A stretch of DNA of 64,000 nt from Periplaneta americana (GCF_040183065.1 NC_091124.1:92403001-92467000), one strand, 5' to 3'. Counted from the stretch's first letter, positions 21,936 through 34,391 are shown. Made by a program: numbers and translations. The notes: generated by a model from the sequence alone, not told the origin.

Positions 21936-24900
21936 GGCAGATTACAAAAGACATACTTTTAATGTACTCCCATGTCACACTGGGTGCACTTGCTTTTAAT
22001 GTTTACTTGCAAAAAAATCATTCCATTGAAAAGTTACCAGGAAAGCAGAATATGAGAAAGCTGAAGAGAAATTTATGATTAAAAAAGCACCTTCCCAAAT
22101 GAGTCTACGATGCTGATGTGCTTATTTTTTTCTGAAGTGTTTACCTACTACCAGCATTCAATACTGTAAAAACGTCACGAATATCACTGCTGTACTCACA
22201 TAAGTAAAATTAAACAAATGTCATGAAAATACTCGTCTGGTGTGATTTAATAAACGAGTGCTGTAAAAGGTGAAAGTGCCAAAAATTCCAATGTATGTTT
22301 CTTTGCATCAAAACGATAGTATGTGTCATACTTTACAATCTGGTAAAGTGCAAAATGTCACAAATGTGGTTTAGCTATAACGCCAGTCTAAAGGAACCAA
22401 CGGAGTGATCTGGGGAATGCTGAAATTGCCTCTGCTAGGTGTGACACCAATTTAGTTGAAACTGGCAACTGGATTGTTATTATTTTTTTGTGTTGTTAGC
22501 GACTGGTTTAAAAATAGTACATTTTGAAACTAGTTTATAATACTCTATCGTATGAGTCACTGTTTAGGAAACTACAGTGGTTTCCAAATTTTGACAAATG
22601 CAATAACTGTATAACATTATAAAATATGTCTTATATGCCATTTCTTGTATGACAGTATTATAAAACAATTAATAGAGAAATAACATATCAAATTTGTAAT
22701 GATTAGTAGTTTGATATTATAATCTATGAATTTAATTTTGAAATTTAGGAAAGGTTTTGAAACTTAAAATAATCTGAGTATATAATTGAAGGGCCCGAAA
22801 GAAAAACAAGTTTAGTCACATTTTGCAAATTTTTCAGGAAAGCGTTTACAGATTTGCAGAATGACAGTTTCTTCCCTTGTAGGCCTTTCCTTAATATGCT
22901 TATGATGTGAAACCAAGTGAGTTTTTCCCCCTGTATAATTAGGGGATCTTGAAGATACGAACTTTAGCTGCCAGATTCAAATAAAATATAAAAATTACTA
23001 AATTTGGATTAAATATGCTTTTTCTCCTGGATCCTTCAATTCATTAATTCCCATGATATTTTTCATAACAATATTCATGTAGCCTAAAGATAGGTGTTCA
23101 CTGGAACAGATTCATTTGGTATGCCCAAACTTTTATTATAGCATCACTCATTTGTCTGTATTTCTGAATTGATCATCCAATATTATCATTATTTAATGAT
23201 AAGAGTGACATTAATGTTCTGGACTAAATCTGGAAATAAAATAAGTAACTCTGAGGAGGATATATTTTTAATTGTATTAGCTTTGGAAGAAGAAATAACT
23301 AAATAAGTTTTATATCATCCATTCCATTTATGCCTTCAATATTAACATGATTGGAGACCTTGCAATCGATATAGTAGTTATGGCTTTCTTTATTTCAATC
23401 TAGATTTCTCTGGCCAGAATTCTGGACGGAAACCAGTCATGCAGAAAGAGACGATATGGCCAAGTGGGCTAAACTCAATATAAAAATGTGCAAAGAATAA
23501 AAATCCGAATGTGCCAAACAAATCCTTCTGGTAAGCGAGTGCCTGTTCAAAGAAAAAGTATAGATATTAGTGCAATAAATAAGATGTCTTAATAATAATA
23601 TGCGGAAATGGTGAACGAGGTAAGTGAAATGCTGTTTGGAAAGATTCCCACAAGGTTTGTCACATTTAAAATGGACATTTTCAAGCACCTTACCAACACA
23701 CCCTTTGTATACATAATTCATTCACTATCAAGTAATGAATTCGAATTATTTTATATAAAAACACGTGTATACATATATACCCCATGGTGATGTAAATTAA
23801 ATTTAGTATACAGAAATGCTAGGTGTGGACAGTGCTTGACTGAGATGCTCAATAAGTACCATACAGTTTTTTTTTAAGATGATGTGCCATTAGCTGAGAG
23901 GACATCCATGCCAGAAACAGGTGAATCTGAACAGAATATGTAGTAGACAAAGATGATGTAGGCCTAGCTTTTGTCATTATACTCCTTTTTCCTCTGCCAT
24001 TTCACTACTTTTCTATGATCCCACAGAGTAGATCTACTACATTCACATGTGATTCATCAGAGACAATGTTTAAGATGTTCACACTAATGAAGTCATCAAT
24101 AAGAGAAAATGAAAGAAAAGGGATTGGGAAGTGAAGGGTATAGATTTTCACAGAGTTCAGATGTGAGAATTTTGGATTTTGCACTGTATTGCAAATGGAG
24201 ACCTAAATAATGACTCTCAGAACTGAATTTAAATAGCAGAATCCCCTTTCCTTATACTGAAAGGGATATCTCCGAAATGTAGGAAGTTTTTGTATATGTA
24301 ACATGGAGCAAAGACACAAAACTCTCACGCCAATTCTGTGGTGTTTGGGTAAAGGGGTAAGTCATTTTTTTGTGTTGATGAAATTTTGTTCCCCAGATGA
24401 ACACACAAGTTAAATTATACAAATGAGTGTGCAAAAATAAAAAAATACTAGCAGTTGATGTGTTTTGTATTGAAAATTATTTGCAATAAGAGTCCGAAGT
24501 TTAATTTCCATTATCTCCAAACTCATTTTTATGACTTATCTCCCTTTATCCAAACAACACAGAATTATCATGCCGATACTGATTACCTGTGAAAGCTTCT
24601 TTTTAATTGATGCAATTTCATGTATAACATGACAGCTAAGTTCTTTTATCAACTCATTTTTTAACAATATCTGACAGCATGTTTTTCAGGTATATCAATC
24701 ACATGAGAATGACATATCATTATCTCCATTTGCTTATCCTATGATCCTCCATACTTCTTGCAAACCCAAAAAATAGGCATACAACAAAATCCGACAGTTG
24801 TGCTGCAAGAAATTAACATAAAAGAAATGCAAATAACATATTATGTAAAGAGGGACAAGTAGGTAGAGCTCTCATGCATTTATAATCTCGGCAATAGAAA

Positions 24901-25563
24901 TATGAGTGCTAAGAATCATGTTCTGCTTGCTTTAACCCCATGGAGAGCAATATATTTGATGAATATACATAGTGGTTAATTTAAAATTTGACAGCGAGTA
25001 CAGCATACATTGATGCTAAAAGTTATCAGCACTTAAGTCAACTGCTCTATTTCAGTTGAGTCAATCTTTCGGGAAACAGTGTGTGACCATCCAGTCATTT
25101 TAATGCAGTAGTTTGATATAATATTGAACAGAGTGGACACTTATTTAGAGAATAAAAGCTCTGTAAAACGTGTTAAAAAATGCATTTGTAAGTTTCGTAA
25201 TTATCCCGAATCTCGAACTCTGCAAGCTATACACAAGATATGCATAATCAAATTCTTGGTCTATATTACTTCAATAACAACGAAAAATACAATTTTGAGA
25301 CTTCTCGAAATCAAATAAAAAGTTGAATCCTTCTGGTGGAATACAAGCTGCCGATCTAGTCAAGCAGTTTCCAAACATATTCTGAAGGTTCTGTGTACTG
25401 ATGGCCTACTCAACACTTTGTGTATGAGATGCAAATTTTTTGAGATAATATTTTTCGAAGGCTGAACTGCAATTTTGATTGAATATTGGGTAATTTTTCT
25501 TTTGCTTGCTCTTACTTTCTTTTTCTTCTAACACGAAACCCTTACTATGCCATTTTCCAATGA
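21936..25563. other. Unassigned AT-rich sequence
   Basis: 3.6 kb with only short unrecognised frames on both strands. I see no terminal repeats, SINE heads or conserved protein blocks. Confidence 0.45.
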
Positions 25564-25577
25564 GTGCATGAATATGA

Positions 25578-25982
25578 ATTGAATTTAACAGAGGGAACAC
25601 TATGGTCCAGCGCTGTGACCTGTTAAGATCTATTGCACTGACCCTCTGGTGACGCATTCCCAAACCCACACCAGCTGACACACTAAGGTTCTCTGTGTGC
25701 GCAGGTTTTGAGCAGGCAATCCCACTCATCCCTAGACCAGTACCCTCCATGCGTCACTAGCAGGCATTCGGGGAATGCTACAGAATGATAACGAAATGAT
25801 GTAAATGTCTAATTTGGAAAAAAACGGGAGAACCCCAGGAAAAACCCCAACTGCGACCTTGTCCGCCACAAGTGTCACTATGGATCTTTTCAATGAAAAA
25901 AATCCCAGACCTGACCAGGTATCGAACCCAGGCCACCTGCGTGACAGTCTGAAGGGCTGACCATTCAGCCACCGCAGAGGAC
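25578..25982 (-). mobile_element. tRNA-derived SINE, family C, full length
   Basis: A perfect 14-bp target duplication GTGCATGAATATGA (25564-25577 and 25983-25996) sets both ends. On the minus strand the head reads CTCTGCGGTGGCTGAATGGT, with a B box GGTTCGATACC. The central block GGGGTTTTTCCTGGGGTTCT resembles that of families A and F. About 405 bp. Confidence 0.9.
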
Positions 25983-25996
25983 GTGCATGAATATGA

Positions 25997-27063
25997 TTTA
26001 GTTGGTACAGGAGATTCTGGACATCTGTGATGAAACTCAAGAATGCAAGTAGTTTTATTCTGTAAGTTAGTTTCGAATAAAATAATACTCTCTTCAATAC
26101 TGTACTGAATAGTCTGTTAAAATGATTGCATGGTCACATGCTACTGCTTCCTAAAAGGTTGACTCAGTTGAAACAGATGACAAATGTAATACCGGTACTT
26201 TGCATAGATGGGTACTGTAACTGCTCTCAAATTACAAACAGATCTCTCGATATAATATATGTCAATAGAAGTATCTCAAATCTATAAAATTTATTAGCAA
26301 TCAATGCAATGAATTGTTCATCTCAGATGAAGGCTATTAAATGGCAAATAATTTTTTTGCAGATCATTCCCAATACAAACAGACAAAAGGGAGAACAACA
26401 ACATAAACAATCTGCAATGTTCCAAAGTATGCACATAAAATGATTGCTCAATGGGCTTGATTTATAGAAGTGTCAGAACATCCCATCATTCCATAACATT
26501 TTAGGTATTGATCAATAATGCTGACTATGACAGCATGTTATAAAAACAAGTAACAAATTACTCAATCCACCCAACATTTATAACTAAGTGCAATGAAAAT
26601 ACCAAAGTAATACATACATAACAAGACATAATTCCTCTTCTGATTAAGAAAGACGAAGTCAGAGCAATATCTTCATTATTGTTTACAGAAATGCAAAGTT
26701 TTTAGTACTATGTATTCAAGAAAACTAATTGAAACTCCTTCCTGAACAATTGTAATACGTAAGAAACAAATGAACTGCCATACTGTACTTTCAAATGAAA
26801 TTAGCAATGAATCCACGAAGAAAAGAACAATAGTAGTAGTATCTCACATACTGTGTATCTGAACTTTTCTAACTTCGATCCAATGCAGGGGTGGTATAAG
26901 TAAAGGTATTAACACTGCATTCCAGTATTTACTTTCTTTTCGTCACTTGCCACAATTCAACTTTATTTATTTTTGTACAGTCCACTACAATTAGCTAACC
27001 AGTCACCAGAATTTTTAGGGTGGGTGAATATTAATATTATCTACAGCTCTACTTCTCTCATTT
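25997..27063. other. Unassigned AT-rich sequence
   Basis: No recognisable feature. Confidence 0.4.
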
Positions 27064-27335
27064 CCGCCGCCATGGTGGCCTAGAGGCTAGAGCACTGGAC
27101 CCTGTGTGGACCCGGGTTCAATCCCTGGCATACCTCCGATTTATGACTTGTGTTAGGCAAGCCCGTGGTCCAGGTAATAGGGGTTTTCTCCAGGAACTCT
27201 GGTTACTCTGTGGCATCCCAACTAGTCTCCATCATCAACATATCAGGGGTGTAGCTTACATCAGCCTCCTATGTCGCACTCTGGGCAAGAACTGTCGGTA
27301 AATTGATCTACACAACTGGCTTCATAAGGGTGAAT
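27064..27335 (+). mobile_element. tRNA-derived SINE, family G
   Basis: Head CGCCGCCATGGTGGCCTAGA with A-box-like GGCCTAGAGGCTAGAGC and B box GGGTTCAATCCC. The body includes GGGGTTTTCTCCAGGAACTC, a motif common in arthropod SINE bodies, and ends near CTTCATAAGGGTGAATGACG. No clear target duplication. Confidence 0.75.
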
Positions 27336-27499
27336 GACGAAAAATCAAGTACCAGTCATTAGTATACGAAAACTTTTCTCGTTTCTTGCAGAAGTACACA
27401 CATTTTTACTGAATATTAATTCTATAAATGAATCAAATCCCAAGAATTATCTCTGTATATAATAATATTAATGAATTTAGAAAACAATCAACTGCTATG

Positions 27500-27722
27500 G
27501 TTATTTAGTGTCCGAGTGAGATGAAAGTGATAATGTTAGTAAAATGAGTCTAGGGTCCACCACCGAAAGTTACCCAGCATTTGCTCTTAATGGACTGAGG
27601 AAAAACCCCAGAAAAAACCTCAACAGGATAAATTAGCCCACCTAGAATTTGAAAACAGCCCTGCTCATTTCATGGTCAGACATGTCAAATGTTACTCCAC
27701 AGTAGTGGACTTCACGAGTTGC
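27500..27722 (-). mobile_element. SINE family F, copy 1
   Basis: Shares with the copy at 35711-35952 the words ACCGAAAGTTACCCAGCATT and ACCCCAGAAAAAACCTCAAC in the same order and orientation. The tRNA-like head (minus strand, near 27715) is degraded and its B box is lost. Confidence 0.85.
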
Positions 27723-28416
27723 ATCCAAATATACAAACTGGGATCTAGCAGTAAACATGGTAACCATTCCACTGTTAAGGACAATTGCTCAAGTAGAAGA
27801 AATGTTAAAGGAATTAACTGCTCTAAAAAGTACTTACTGTAATCTGTAATAATTGTAGAGTGATATCATTACGAAAAAACTCTTAATTTCCTTATCAATT
27901 CAATATTTATTGTAAATGAGACTCCCCATTAATTTATTTTTAATCTGACTAATATTTATGTAACTAAAATGGAACATATTCTTCAACAAGACTTATGGTC
28001 TTTGCTCGTCTAGTAGTGTCAAATTGCAGACTTAGACTGGGAGGAATACAGTGTCTGAATAGTCTCACACCATAGGATTAATCACAGCCTTCCTTATATG
28101 AAATACCCAGGTTGATCATCACAGGCATCCAATTCCGGCATCAGCCAATTGTGCAACACCTACAAATATGACCTGCTGATTACATTTCCACTGAAAATGT
28201 ACAGGCTGATATGATCCTTCCAAATGCCACACTAGTCTATAATGTGCAGGATTCCTGGTTGCTTGATGGTAGAGTACCAGTACAAGTTTTCTGTTGTCCA
28301 ATAGCAGATGTTGTTTGTTTACTTCACCATTGATATGAAAGGATATGGAGAAGGATGCTCCAATCAGCATAAACTTAGAGAGCGAGAGAATGTGTGTGTG
28401 TAAATTGACATATATA
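27723..28416. other. Unassigned sequence with one open frame on minus
   Basis: A 108-codon minus frame at 28119-28445 has near-average base composition but no match I recognise. A 16-bp word near 28062 (AGTCTCACACCATAGG) recurs inverted at 31678, on the far side of the neighbouring nest. Confidence 0.35.
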
Positions 28417-28975
28417 TAGTCGAACCTCTGTACAACGAATAACAATATAATGATAAACCCTATTGCAATGATAAATGTGGTTGGTCCCGATGTGTTTCCT
28501 ATATTTTCAATATGTTTTATCTATCATTACAATGGTCAAATTTTGGAGAAACCTCAATGGAATGATAAAAACATATTTTTTAATTTACTTGCTTTTCATT
28601 TCAATATTTCACTTTTCACTTGGTATCCTCCTCTTAAAGATCTTTCCCTTATTTCGTCTACCCTCTTTCATATTTTTGTTGACAGATCTTGGCATATTGT
28701 GCAAGGAGTGTGTTACAATAGATTTCTACCTGTTTCGAAGGTGCATGGCCCTTAAAAGGATTTGTATTTATAGTTCCTGCCACTGTCTTCCTGACCACCT
28801 GGCACCTTTCACATTCGAGTGTTTGTCAGTTTGGTACAGGTTTACACAGTCAACACTCACAAGAAACAAAGAAACTCAAGGAACTAGAGGACAGTACTTT
28901 AAGTGGTAAAATTAATCCTGAACATAAGTGTTTAAATACTGAGGGAGCAGAAAACATTGACATTGTTACTCTTAA

Positions 28976-30935
28976 GAGGACCCAGACGTAAGGTTTCTAC
29001 ATTTTAAACATATATTTTTTCATTTTTTTCTCTGGAAATATAAGAGATATCGACATGAAATTCTTCATATAAATTTACTATACTAAGAGTGAATAAACAC
29101 TGAAAAGTACATTGCAGTTGGTTAAATAATTTGTTCAAAATAAAAATCTTAATTCTGAATAAAAATGTATACGAAAACTGAAACAACGTTACATCAAGTG
29201 CCAATATCTCAAGCTACAACTATAAAATTTTGTATTTTGTGAATGATAGTTTCTTAATTTCTTGGCAGTTTCATATAATGTAGGTGCAAAAACTTGCATT
29301 CCAGAAATAGTGTTAATTATATTAATTTATAATATTAAAATTCCATTAATTAATTTTTCATGTAAAATGATCTCAATAGTAGTCATTTTTAGATATAATA
29401 TAATGTTCTTCTGATTCTTGACACAAGGAAATGAGAAATTCTCCCACGTGATTAGAATTTCAAAATGATTGTGCATCCCTGAACCCAGCAGTGCCCTCTG
29501 AACTGTCGTAGTAGGTGCCAGACTAACAGTGTATTAATGTCAACAGGCAGTAAACCTTTCTCAAAGAGTCACTATGCCTCGTCATGCTAAAAGGGCACAG
29601 TATAAACAAACAACAGAGTTTGAAAGGGGACGAATGAGCGGCCTGCGTGAAGGTGGATTTTTGTATCGCGATATTTTGCTCATATGGGATATCATGTCAC
29701 TACAGTAATGCGAGGGTGGAAGCAGTGGATCGAAGAAAATCTGACACATCGAAAATCTGGCAGTGGATCACGATCTGTATGACACCACGGCATGACAGAT
29801 TTTTCGACAGCATGGTAGTGACAGATCGTTCAGCTTCATCACAAGTGTTAGCACAACGGTGAAGCACTGTAACAGGTGTATCATTATCTGTTTCCACTGT
29901 TCATTGATGTCTGCTTTGCAGAGGGCTGGTTGCACACACTCCTTTGCGGCAGATCTCTTGACCCTAGATCATCGAGGTCTCAGGCTATAATGGACTCGTA
30001 AACACACAAAGTGACGTGCAGATTGGCAACACATGGTGTTTTTGGACAAATCCCGTTTCAACTTGAACTACAATGATGTTCGTATATGCATTAGAGGATA
30101 TCACGGCCAGTGGTATCATCCCAGACTCCAGTGTCATATTGGCTGAACACCAGGCATGATGGTGTGGGGCGCCATTGGGTATCATTCATGATCTCGGCTG
30201 CTAAGTATTGATGGTAGACTCAACAGCAACCTGTACATCGGGGATACCCTTCCTTCAGTGCACTCCTGATGCTATATTCCAGCAAGACAATGCCCAACCA
30301 CAAGTTGCCAGGAATGTTCAAGCTATCTTCAATGTACAGCACATTCAGCTTCTTCAGTGACCTGCCCATTCGCCAGACATGTCGCCTATTGAACATGTAT
30401 GGGATATGGTTGGTCGACAAGTAATCCATCAACAACCATCAGCAGTCAAGCTGCAATGAACTGTGGGCATGTATACAAGCAGCCTGGCAGGCCATTCCCG
30501 AGGAAGAGATCCAAGGCCTCTTTGATTCAATACCATGACATATAGCAGCTCTGATTGCAGCTCGTGGAGGTTTTACAAAATACTGATGTGTTCATGTGTA
30601 TTGGTCTGAAACGGTAATCATTTGTGTGCATCAATATCAGTAATATGTGGAATAAATTTGATTCAGTTCTCATGATTCCTTCATGATGTTGCAATTTTCA
30701 CAGACAGTAGTGTATATTATTAAGATATATTGGTACTTTAATGCAACGTTTTACTTTTTTTGTCCTGAATTTAGATTTTTATTTTGATCAAATTCTTTAA
30801 CCAATTTTCCAATATTTATTCACTGCACTATGATAAATTCAAATGAAATATTTCATTCAGATATCTTTGATATTTCCAGAGAAAAAATGAAAAGTATGTA
30901 TGTTGAAAATGTGGAAAAATCACGTCAGAGTCCTC
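28976..30935. mobile_element. TTAA-flanked element with long inverted repeats
   Basis: TTAA at 28972-28975 and 30936-30939 border GAGGACCCAGACGT and the inverted GAGGACTCTGACGT. From there the two arms (28976-29212 and about 30722-30935) stay recognisably complementary for over 200 bp, with words such as TCTCTGGAAATAT, AGTGAATAAA and CAAAATAAAAATCT shared. TTAA duplication suggests a piggyBac-type mechanism, but the ends do not start with CCC. A Tc1 remnant fills the middle. Confidence 0.75.
29574..30586 (+). pseudogene. Tc1-like transposase pseudogene
   Basis: ATG 29574 starts MPRHAKRAQYKQTTEFERGR; the helix-turn-helix and GRPR-like linker follow over frameshifts (YHVTTVMRVWKQWIEEN). Next come VFLDKSRFNLNYND (second catalytic D; the usual FSDE is FLDK), MMVWGAIGYHS, QQDNAQPQVARNVQA (third block) and AHSPDMSPIEHVWDMVG with the E of DD34E. 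The frame ends ARGGFTKY at TGA 30584-30586. The right Tc1 terminal repeat (CACTACTGTCTGTGAAAATT, inverted, ending 30712, followed by TA) is present; the left one was not found. Frameshifts throughout. Confidence 0.88.
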
Positions 30936-31168
30936 TTAAGTGCTTTCACATTTCTAGTGAGAACATATGATTGTACTTGAAGCAATAACACATACATTTG
31001 CTGCTGAAAACCTCAAAACCACAATTATATAGATTTTTGTAAAACATGCCTGACTGTTAAATGAATTTGAACTCAAGTTGGGTAATCAAATGGTGAATAA
31101 ATATTATTTTATAGCATGTAATATTGTTTTATACTCATTCTACTATATTCTCTTTCCAAACACATATA

Positions 31169-31561
31169 TCAGGGCATGTCATTAAATAACAGGAATTTTA
31201 TTCTAAATTTCATGGAGATTTATGTCCAACGAAAATTTTTATTTCCGGACACAATGGTAATATGCCATAAAGGTTCGTGATGATCAAACAGTATATGCCT
31301 GTGCAGTAGCTCATACAACATGGCTGCTCCACTGTTGACTTGCACTGTAGAAGAGTAACAAAGTGTTAGTCGTGTGTTGCGGTGCGAAATTGGTTATATA
31401 TCTCATCAAAAAGCTTTTATCTTGAGGGCACCCGCAAGCTTGTGAACAGGTGGACCAAGTGTGTTGCAAAACAGAGTGACTATGTCGAAAAATAAGGCAA
31501 ACACTTTTTTGTACAACAATTATGTAAAAAAAAAATCCTGTTATTTAATGACCTGCCCTTG
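31169..31561 (+). mobile_element. mariner internal-deletion derivative
   Basis: The ends CAGGGCATGTCATTAAATAA and inverted AAGGGCAGGTCATTAAATAA are flanked by TA (31167-31168, 31562-31563). Just inside the right end, 31418-31490 reads YLEGTRKLVNRWTKCVAKQ then SDYVEK and a stop, the standard C-terminus of a mariner transposase. The rest of the gene is gone, so this is a 393-bp deletion derivative. Confidence 0.82.
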
Positions 31562-31663
31562 TATGGGCAAAATTTCATAACCCCTCAATACGACAATAAC
31601 CCTGATATAACAATACAATTTTCGTAGTCCCCAAATAATTTATTGTATCAAGGTTTGACTGTA

Positions 31664-32327
31664 CTATGATTTGTCCTATGGTGTGAGACTGTATATTCAT
31701 ATAATGTGACTTTACAAAATTAAAAAATAAATAACTGATTCATGAATCATGCATTTCAATTGCACTTTATAAAGAATCACGTTCTTTTATGTTCGACCAT
31801 CTCCATCAATGAATACCTTGTACACTATGTGGAGTAGTTCAAGATTTATGATAACTCTGCAGTAGCAAATTTTTCTCTAGTCTCATGCAATAAGCAACGT
31901 GCTATTTTATCAAATGTTTCTTTTCTATCAAAGAACATTGCATAAAAACGTTAACATTATGTTTGTTGAACATAGTGGGTGGAGGGGTGAAGTGTCACGA
32001 AAGTGACACTTTTTCATATATTTTACGCATTTTGCAACAATTCATATCTTATTGCAAATATATTATCGTTTACAGTTTATTTTTTGAACTATTATTTGAA
32101 GACATACCTAAACAAAATCGTTTAATATGTTCCAAATAAAATGAAGTTACCTTCCCCAAACTACATATAAAAGGTATTCTCTGACAAAATTACGACTACT
32201 TAAAGTAGACAGATGTAATTACATTTTTTAATAAATTTACATAATATAGCTATTTATATTGTTACCATGCCTAAATACTTTTCTATTTATGAAAACCGGC
32301 ATATTGAAGATACAAATGCGAAAAGTA
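31664..32327. other. Unassigned AT-rich sequence
   Basis: Contains a small palindrome near 31993 (AAGTGTCACGAAAGTGACACTT). No gene recognised. Confidence 0.4.
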
Positions 32328-32459
32328 CAGTATGCGCCAAAACAAACAGCACTGAAATTATTGCTCGGTTACAATGCAAGTTTGCCTAGCAACCAAGTAT
32401 TTATTTTCTAAAATATTTAGACATATTGTAGGTCCAGTGCTTTGCTTAGTGCAGCAATT

Positions 32460-32548
32460 TTGGTTTTCACAGCAGAGGAAAAAATCTTTATTTTTGTGTA
32501 TTATTTCCATTCAAACGGACTTGGACATACAAATGGCACAAGTTTGAA
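32460..32548 (+). pseudogene. Transposase N-terminus, left arm
   Basis: Reads (L)VFTAEEKIFIFVYYFHSNG in frame, equivalent to MVLTTEEKVFIVVYYFCSYG of the right arm; the ATG has become TTG. This is the start of a Tc1/mariner-superfamily helix-turn-helix domain. It is only about 30 codons long. Confidence 0.65.
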
Positions 32549-32607
32549 ACACTGTTCCATTAGCTTGTTACTTTCATTGTCCTTAATGTGAATGTCCTTT
32601 AACATAC

Positions 32608-32790
32608 CCCAGTCCACCGTTGTGGAGTAACTGCATATCTAACAATTTAAATTCTTGTTGGGACAAGTTACCTGGTTTAGATTTTTTCTGACGTTTCTCC
32701 AGTGCAGGATAACTTTTGCTGCTGGACCATGGACTCATTTCACTGGCATTATCATCTTTATTTCACTCAGATGCTAGATAACCATTTCAG
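32608..32790 (+). mobile_element. SINE family F, copy 2
   Basis: Plus-strand copy: ACCGTTGTGGAGTAACTGC (A-box region), a deleted B-box part, GGGACAAGTTACCTGGTT, TTTTTTCTGACGTTTCTCC, and GACTCATTTCACTGGCATTA, ending near GCTAGATAACC. It lies between the arms of the hairpin element and so inserted after, or survived, the formation of the hairpin. Confidence 0.75.
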
Positions 32791-32979
32791 TTGCTAAAGC
32801 ATCGTAAAATAAATCAATTAAAAAAGCATATTCTATAAGCAGGCATCGAGTGATGAAATGTCAGGTGAATGCAGTGAATAAGATTAATGTGTTCCAAGGG
32901 AAATTATACGTTCCCCAAAGTGTTTCTGGAGCAAAGCCGAGTGTGTTTATGGTCGCATGGCTGGTGAGATAGCTTCCTT

Positions 32980-33098
32980 TAAGGCTTGTGAAATATTTCA
33001 CGAAGCAAATTGAAATATGTGTCATTTGTACATCGAAGTCCGTATGAACAGAAATAATACACAACAATAAAGACTTTTTCCTCTGTTGTGAGAACCAT
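32980..33098 (-). pseudogene. Transposase N-terminus, right arm
   Basis: ATG at 33098 reads MVLTTEEKVFIVVYYFCSYG, then LRCTNDTYFNLLREIFHKP and a stop. It mirrors the left-arm copy. Family resemblance to insect DDE_3-type transposase starts is from recall. Confidence 0.65.
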
Positions 33099-33232
33099 AA
33101 TTGCAGCGCTAAGCCAAGCACCAAATCTACAATATGTCTAAATATTTTAGCAAACAAACACTTGGTTGCTAGGCAAACATGCACTGTAGCAGAGCAATAA
33201 TTTCAGTACAGTTTGTTTTGGTGCATACTGTA

Positions 33233-34255
33233 TATTAAAGGTTTATTATAAAACTCTGAATAAATCTTCATTCTGAACAAATGTTCCTTCAGTAGTTCAA
33301 CCCCGTATAACAAATGTTTTTACACCCAAGTGAAATATCTCTTAAGAACAAGAGACTCTCTGGAATTTTGCACTGGATTACTGCTGAACTTCTAGATAAC
33401 TCGTGGCAACTAGTAGAAATAATTCAGCATAAACTATCTCTTGGATAAATCTATGTTGATACAAAATATTCCATTATCACTTTACTCTTAGTAATAAAAA
33501 AAAAAATTCTGTACGTAACAGAAAGCTGAAAAGCAGTACAGAAAATGAAGGAGAAGTAGAGGAAGTATTGGTTAAACCACACTAATTTAAAGTACAATGT
33601 AAGAATTGATACCAAAACTGTTTAGAGAGCATTTCTTTTCTTTATAGGGCTGTAGAATTCATAAACACGTCATTTGGAGAAAAGCTGGAGTGTCATTGCT
33701 ATTTATGAATATTGGCATTTAAAATTCATACAAATTCTGAAACCATTAGTTGTTTATTTTGAGATTTTAACAATATCACTCGCTTATCAAGCAATCAACA
33801 GTACTATGGAAGCATACTGTTCAAGAAGAAAATTATTTAATGAACAATCCCTTGCAAATAAAAATGTGGTATTCACAACTGACTATGGAACACAATAACA
33901 AATAGCATCTCGTTATTGTTGAGTGTATTTGGCATTTAAATTATTTGTGGCAAGAAATAATTCTAACAATTTATGACTTCTAAAGAAAAGTGAAAATTTA
34001 TAGGAAAAATATTTTTCCAAATGGTCAGCAATATGAATTTTACTAAGTAATTCGTGTAAAAATCAGATAGCCCTAAACATTTTCATTCAGGTTTTCATTT
34101 GGATGCATAACTCAATTTTTTTAACAGAAAACTGAAGTCTAATTTTTGTTTTATTTTTGTAATTGCAAAGTTATTTGGTACATTCATTTTGTAAATTACT
34201 TTGTAGACAGACATTTTAGATGTATTTTGTCTGAAAAAGTTTCCATTGGACATTG

Positions 34256-34256
<1 letters not shown>
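33233..34256. other. Unassigned sequence
   Basis: No recognisable feature; one short frame at 33674-33898 is not recognised. Confidence 0.4.
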
Positions 34257-34290
<34 letters not shown>

Positions 34291-34391
34291 CTTAATGTAT
34301 CCATCTGTTTGCTGACAACATAAAGTCCACTATAGTCCACTGTAGCCTATTCAGTTGTTTGTCACGAGAAATGAGGGGTATTTTGATCACA
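34257..34391 (-). mobile_element. LINE 3' tail with (GATT)n, same family as 14464
   Basis: The minus strand repeats the last 100 bp of the LINE inserted in mariner (TGATCAAAATACCCCTCATT, TTTATGTTGTCAGCAAACAG, GATACATTAAGA) and ends in eight GATT units (34257-34290). Only the 3' tip was inserted. Confidence 0.88.

Larger units (their letters stand above)
28417..31661. mobile_element. pogo/Tigger-like element hosting nested insertions
   Basis: Left end TAGTCGAACCTCTGTACAAC and right end, inverted CAGTCAAACCTTGATACAAT, resemble Tigger-type terminal repeats and are flanked by TA (28415-28416, 31662-31663). Removing the two elements inside leaves roughly 880 bp, a size typical of a deletion derivative. 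No transposase was recognised in the remaining sequence. The terminal repeats are divergent, so this is an old copy. Confidence 0.58.
32328..33230. mobile_element. Hairpin Tc1/mariner-like element with duplicated 5' ends
   Basis: CAGTATGCGCCAAAACAAAC and inverted CAGTATGCACCAAAACAAAC are flanked by TA (32326-32327, 33231-33232). Complementarity continues for about 220 bp (32328-32548 against 33012-33230), far beyond a terminal repeat. Both arms carry the first codons of the same transposase, pointing inwards. It is thus a head-to-head fusion of two 5' ends. A family F SINE sits in the loop. Confidence 0.85.

Noticed and set aside
28119-28445. 108-codon minus frame as a host exon
   Set aside because: No clear splice sites or recognised domain; left as unassigned.
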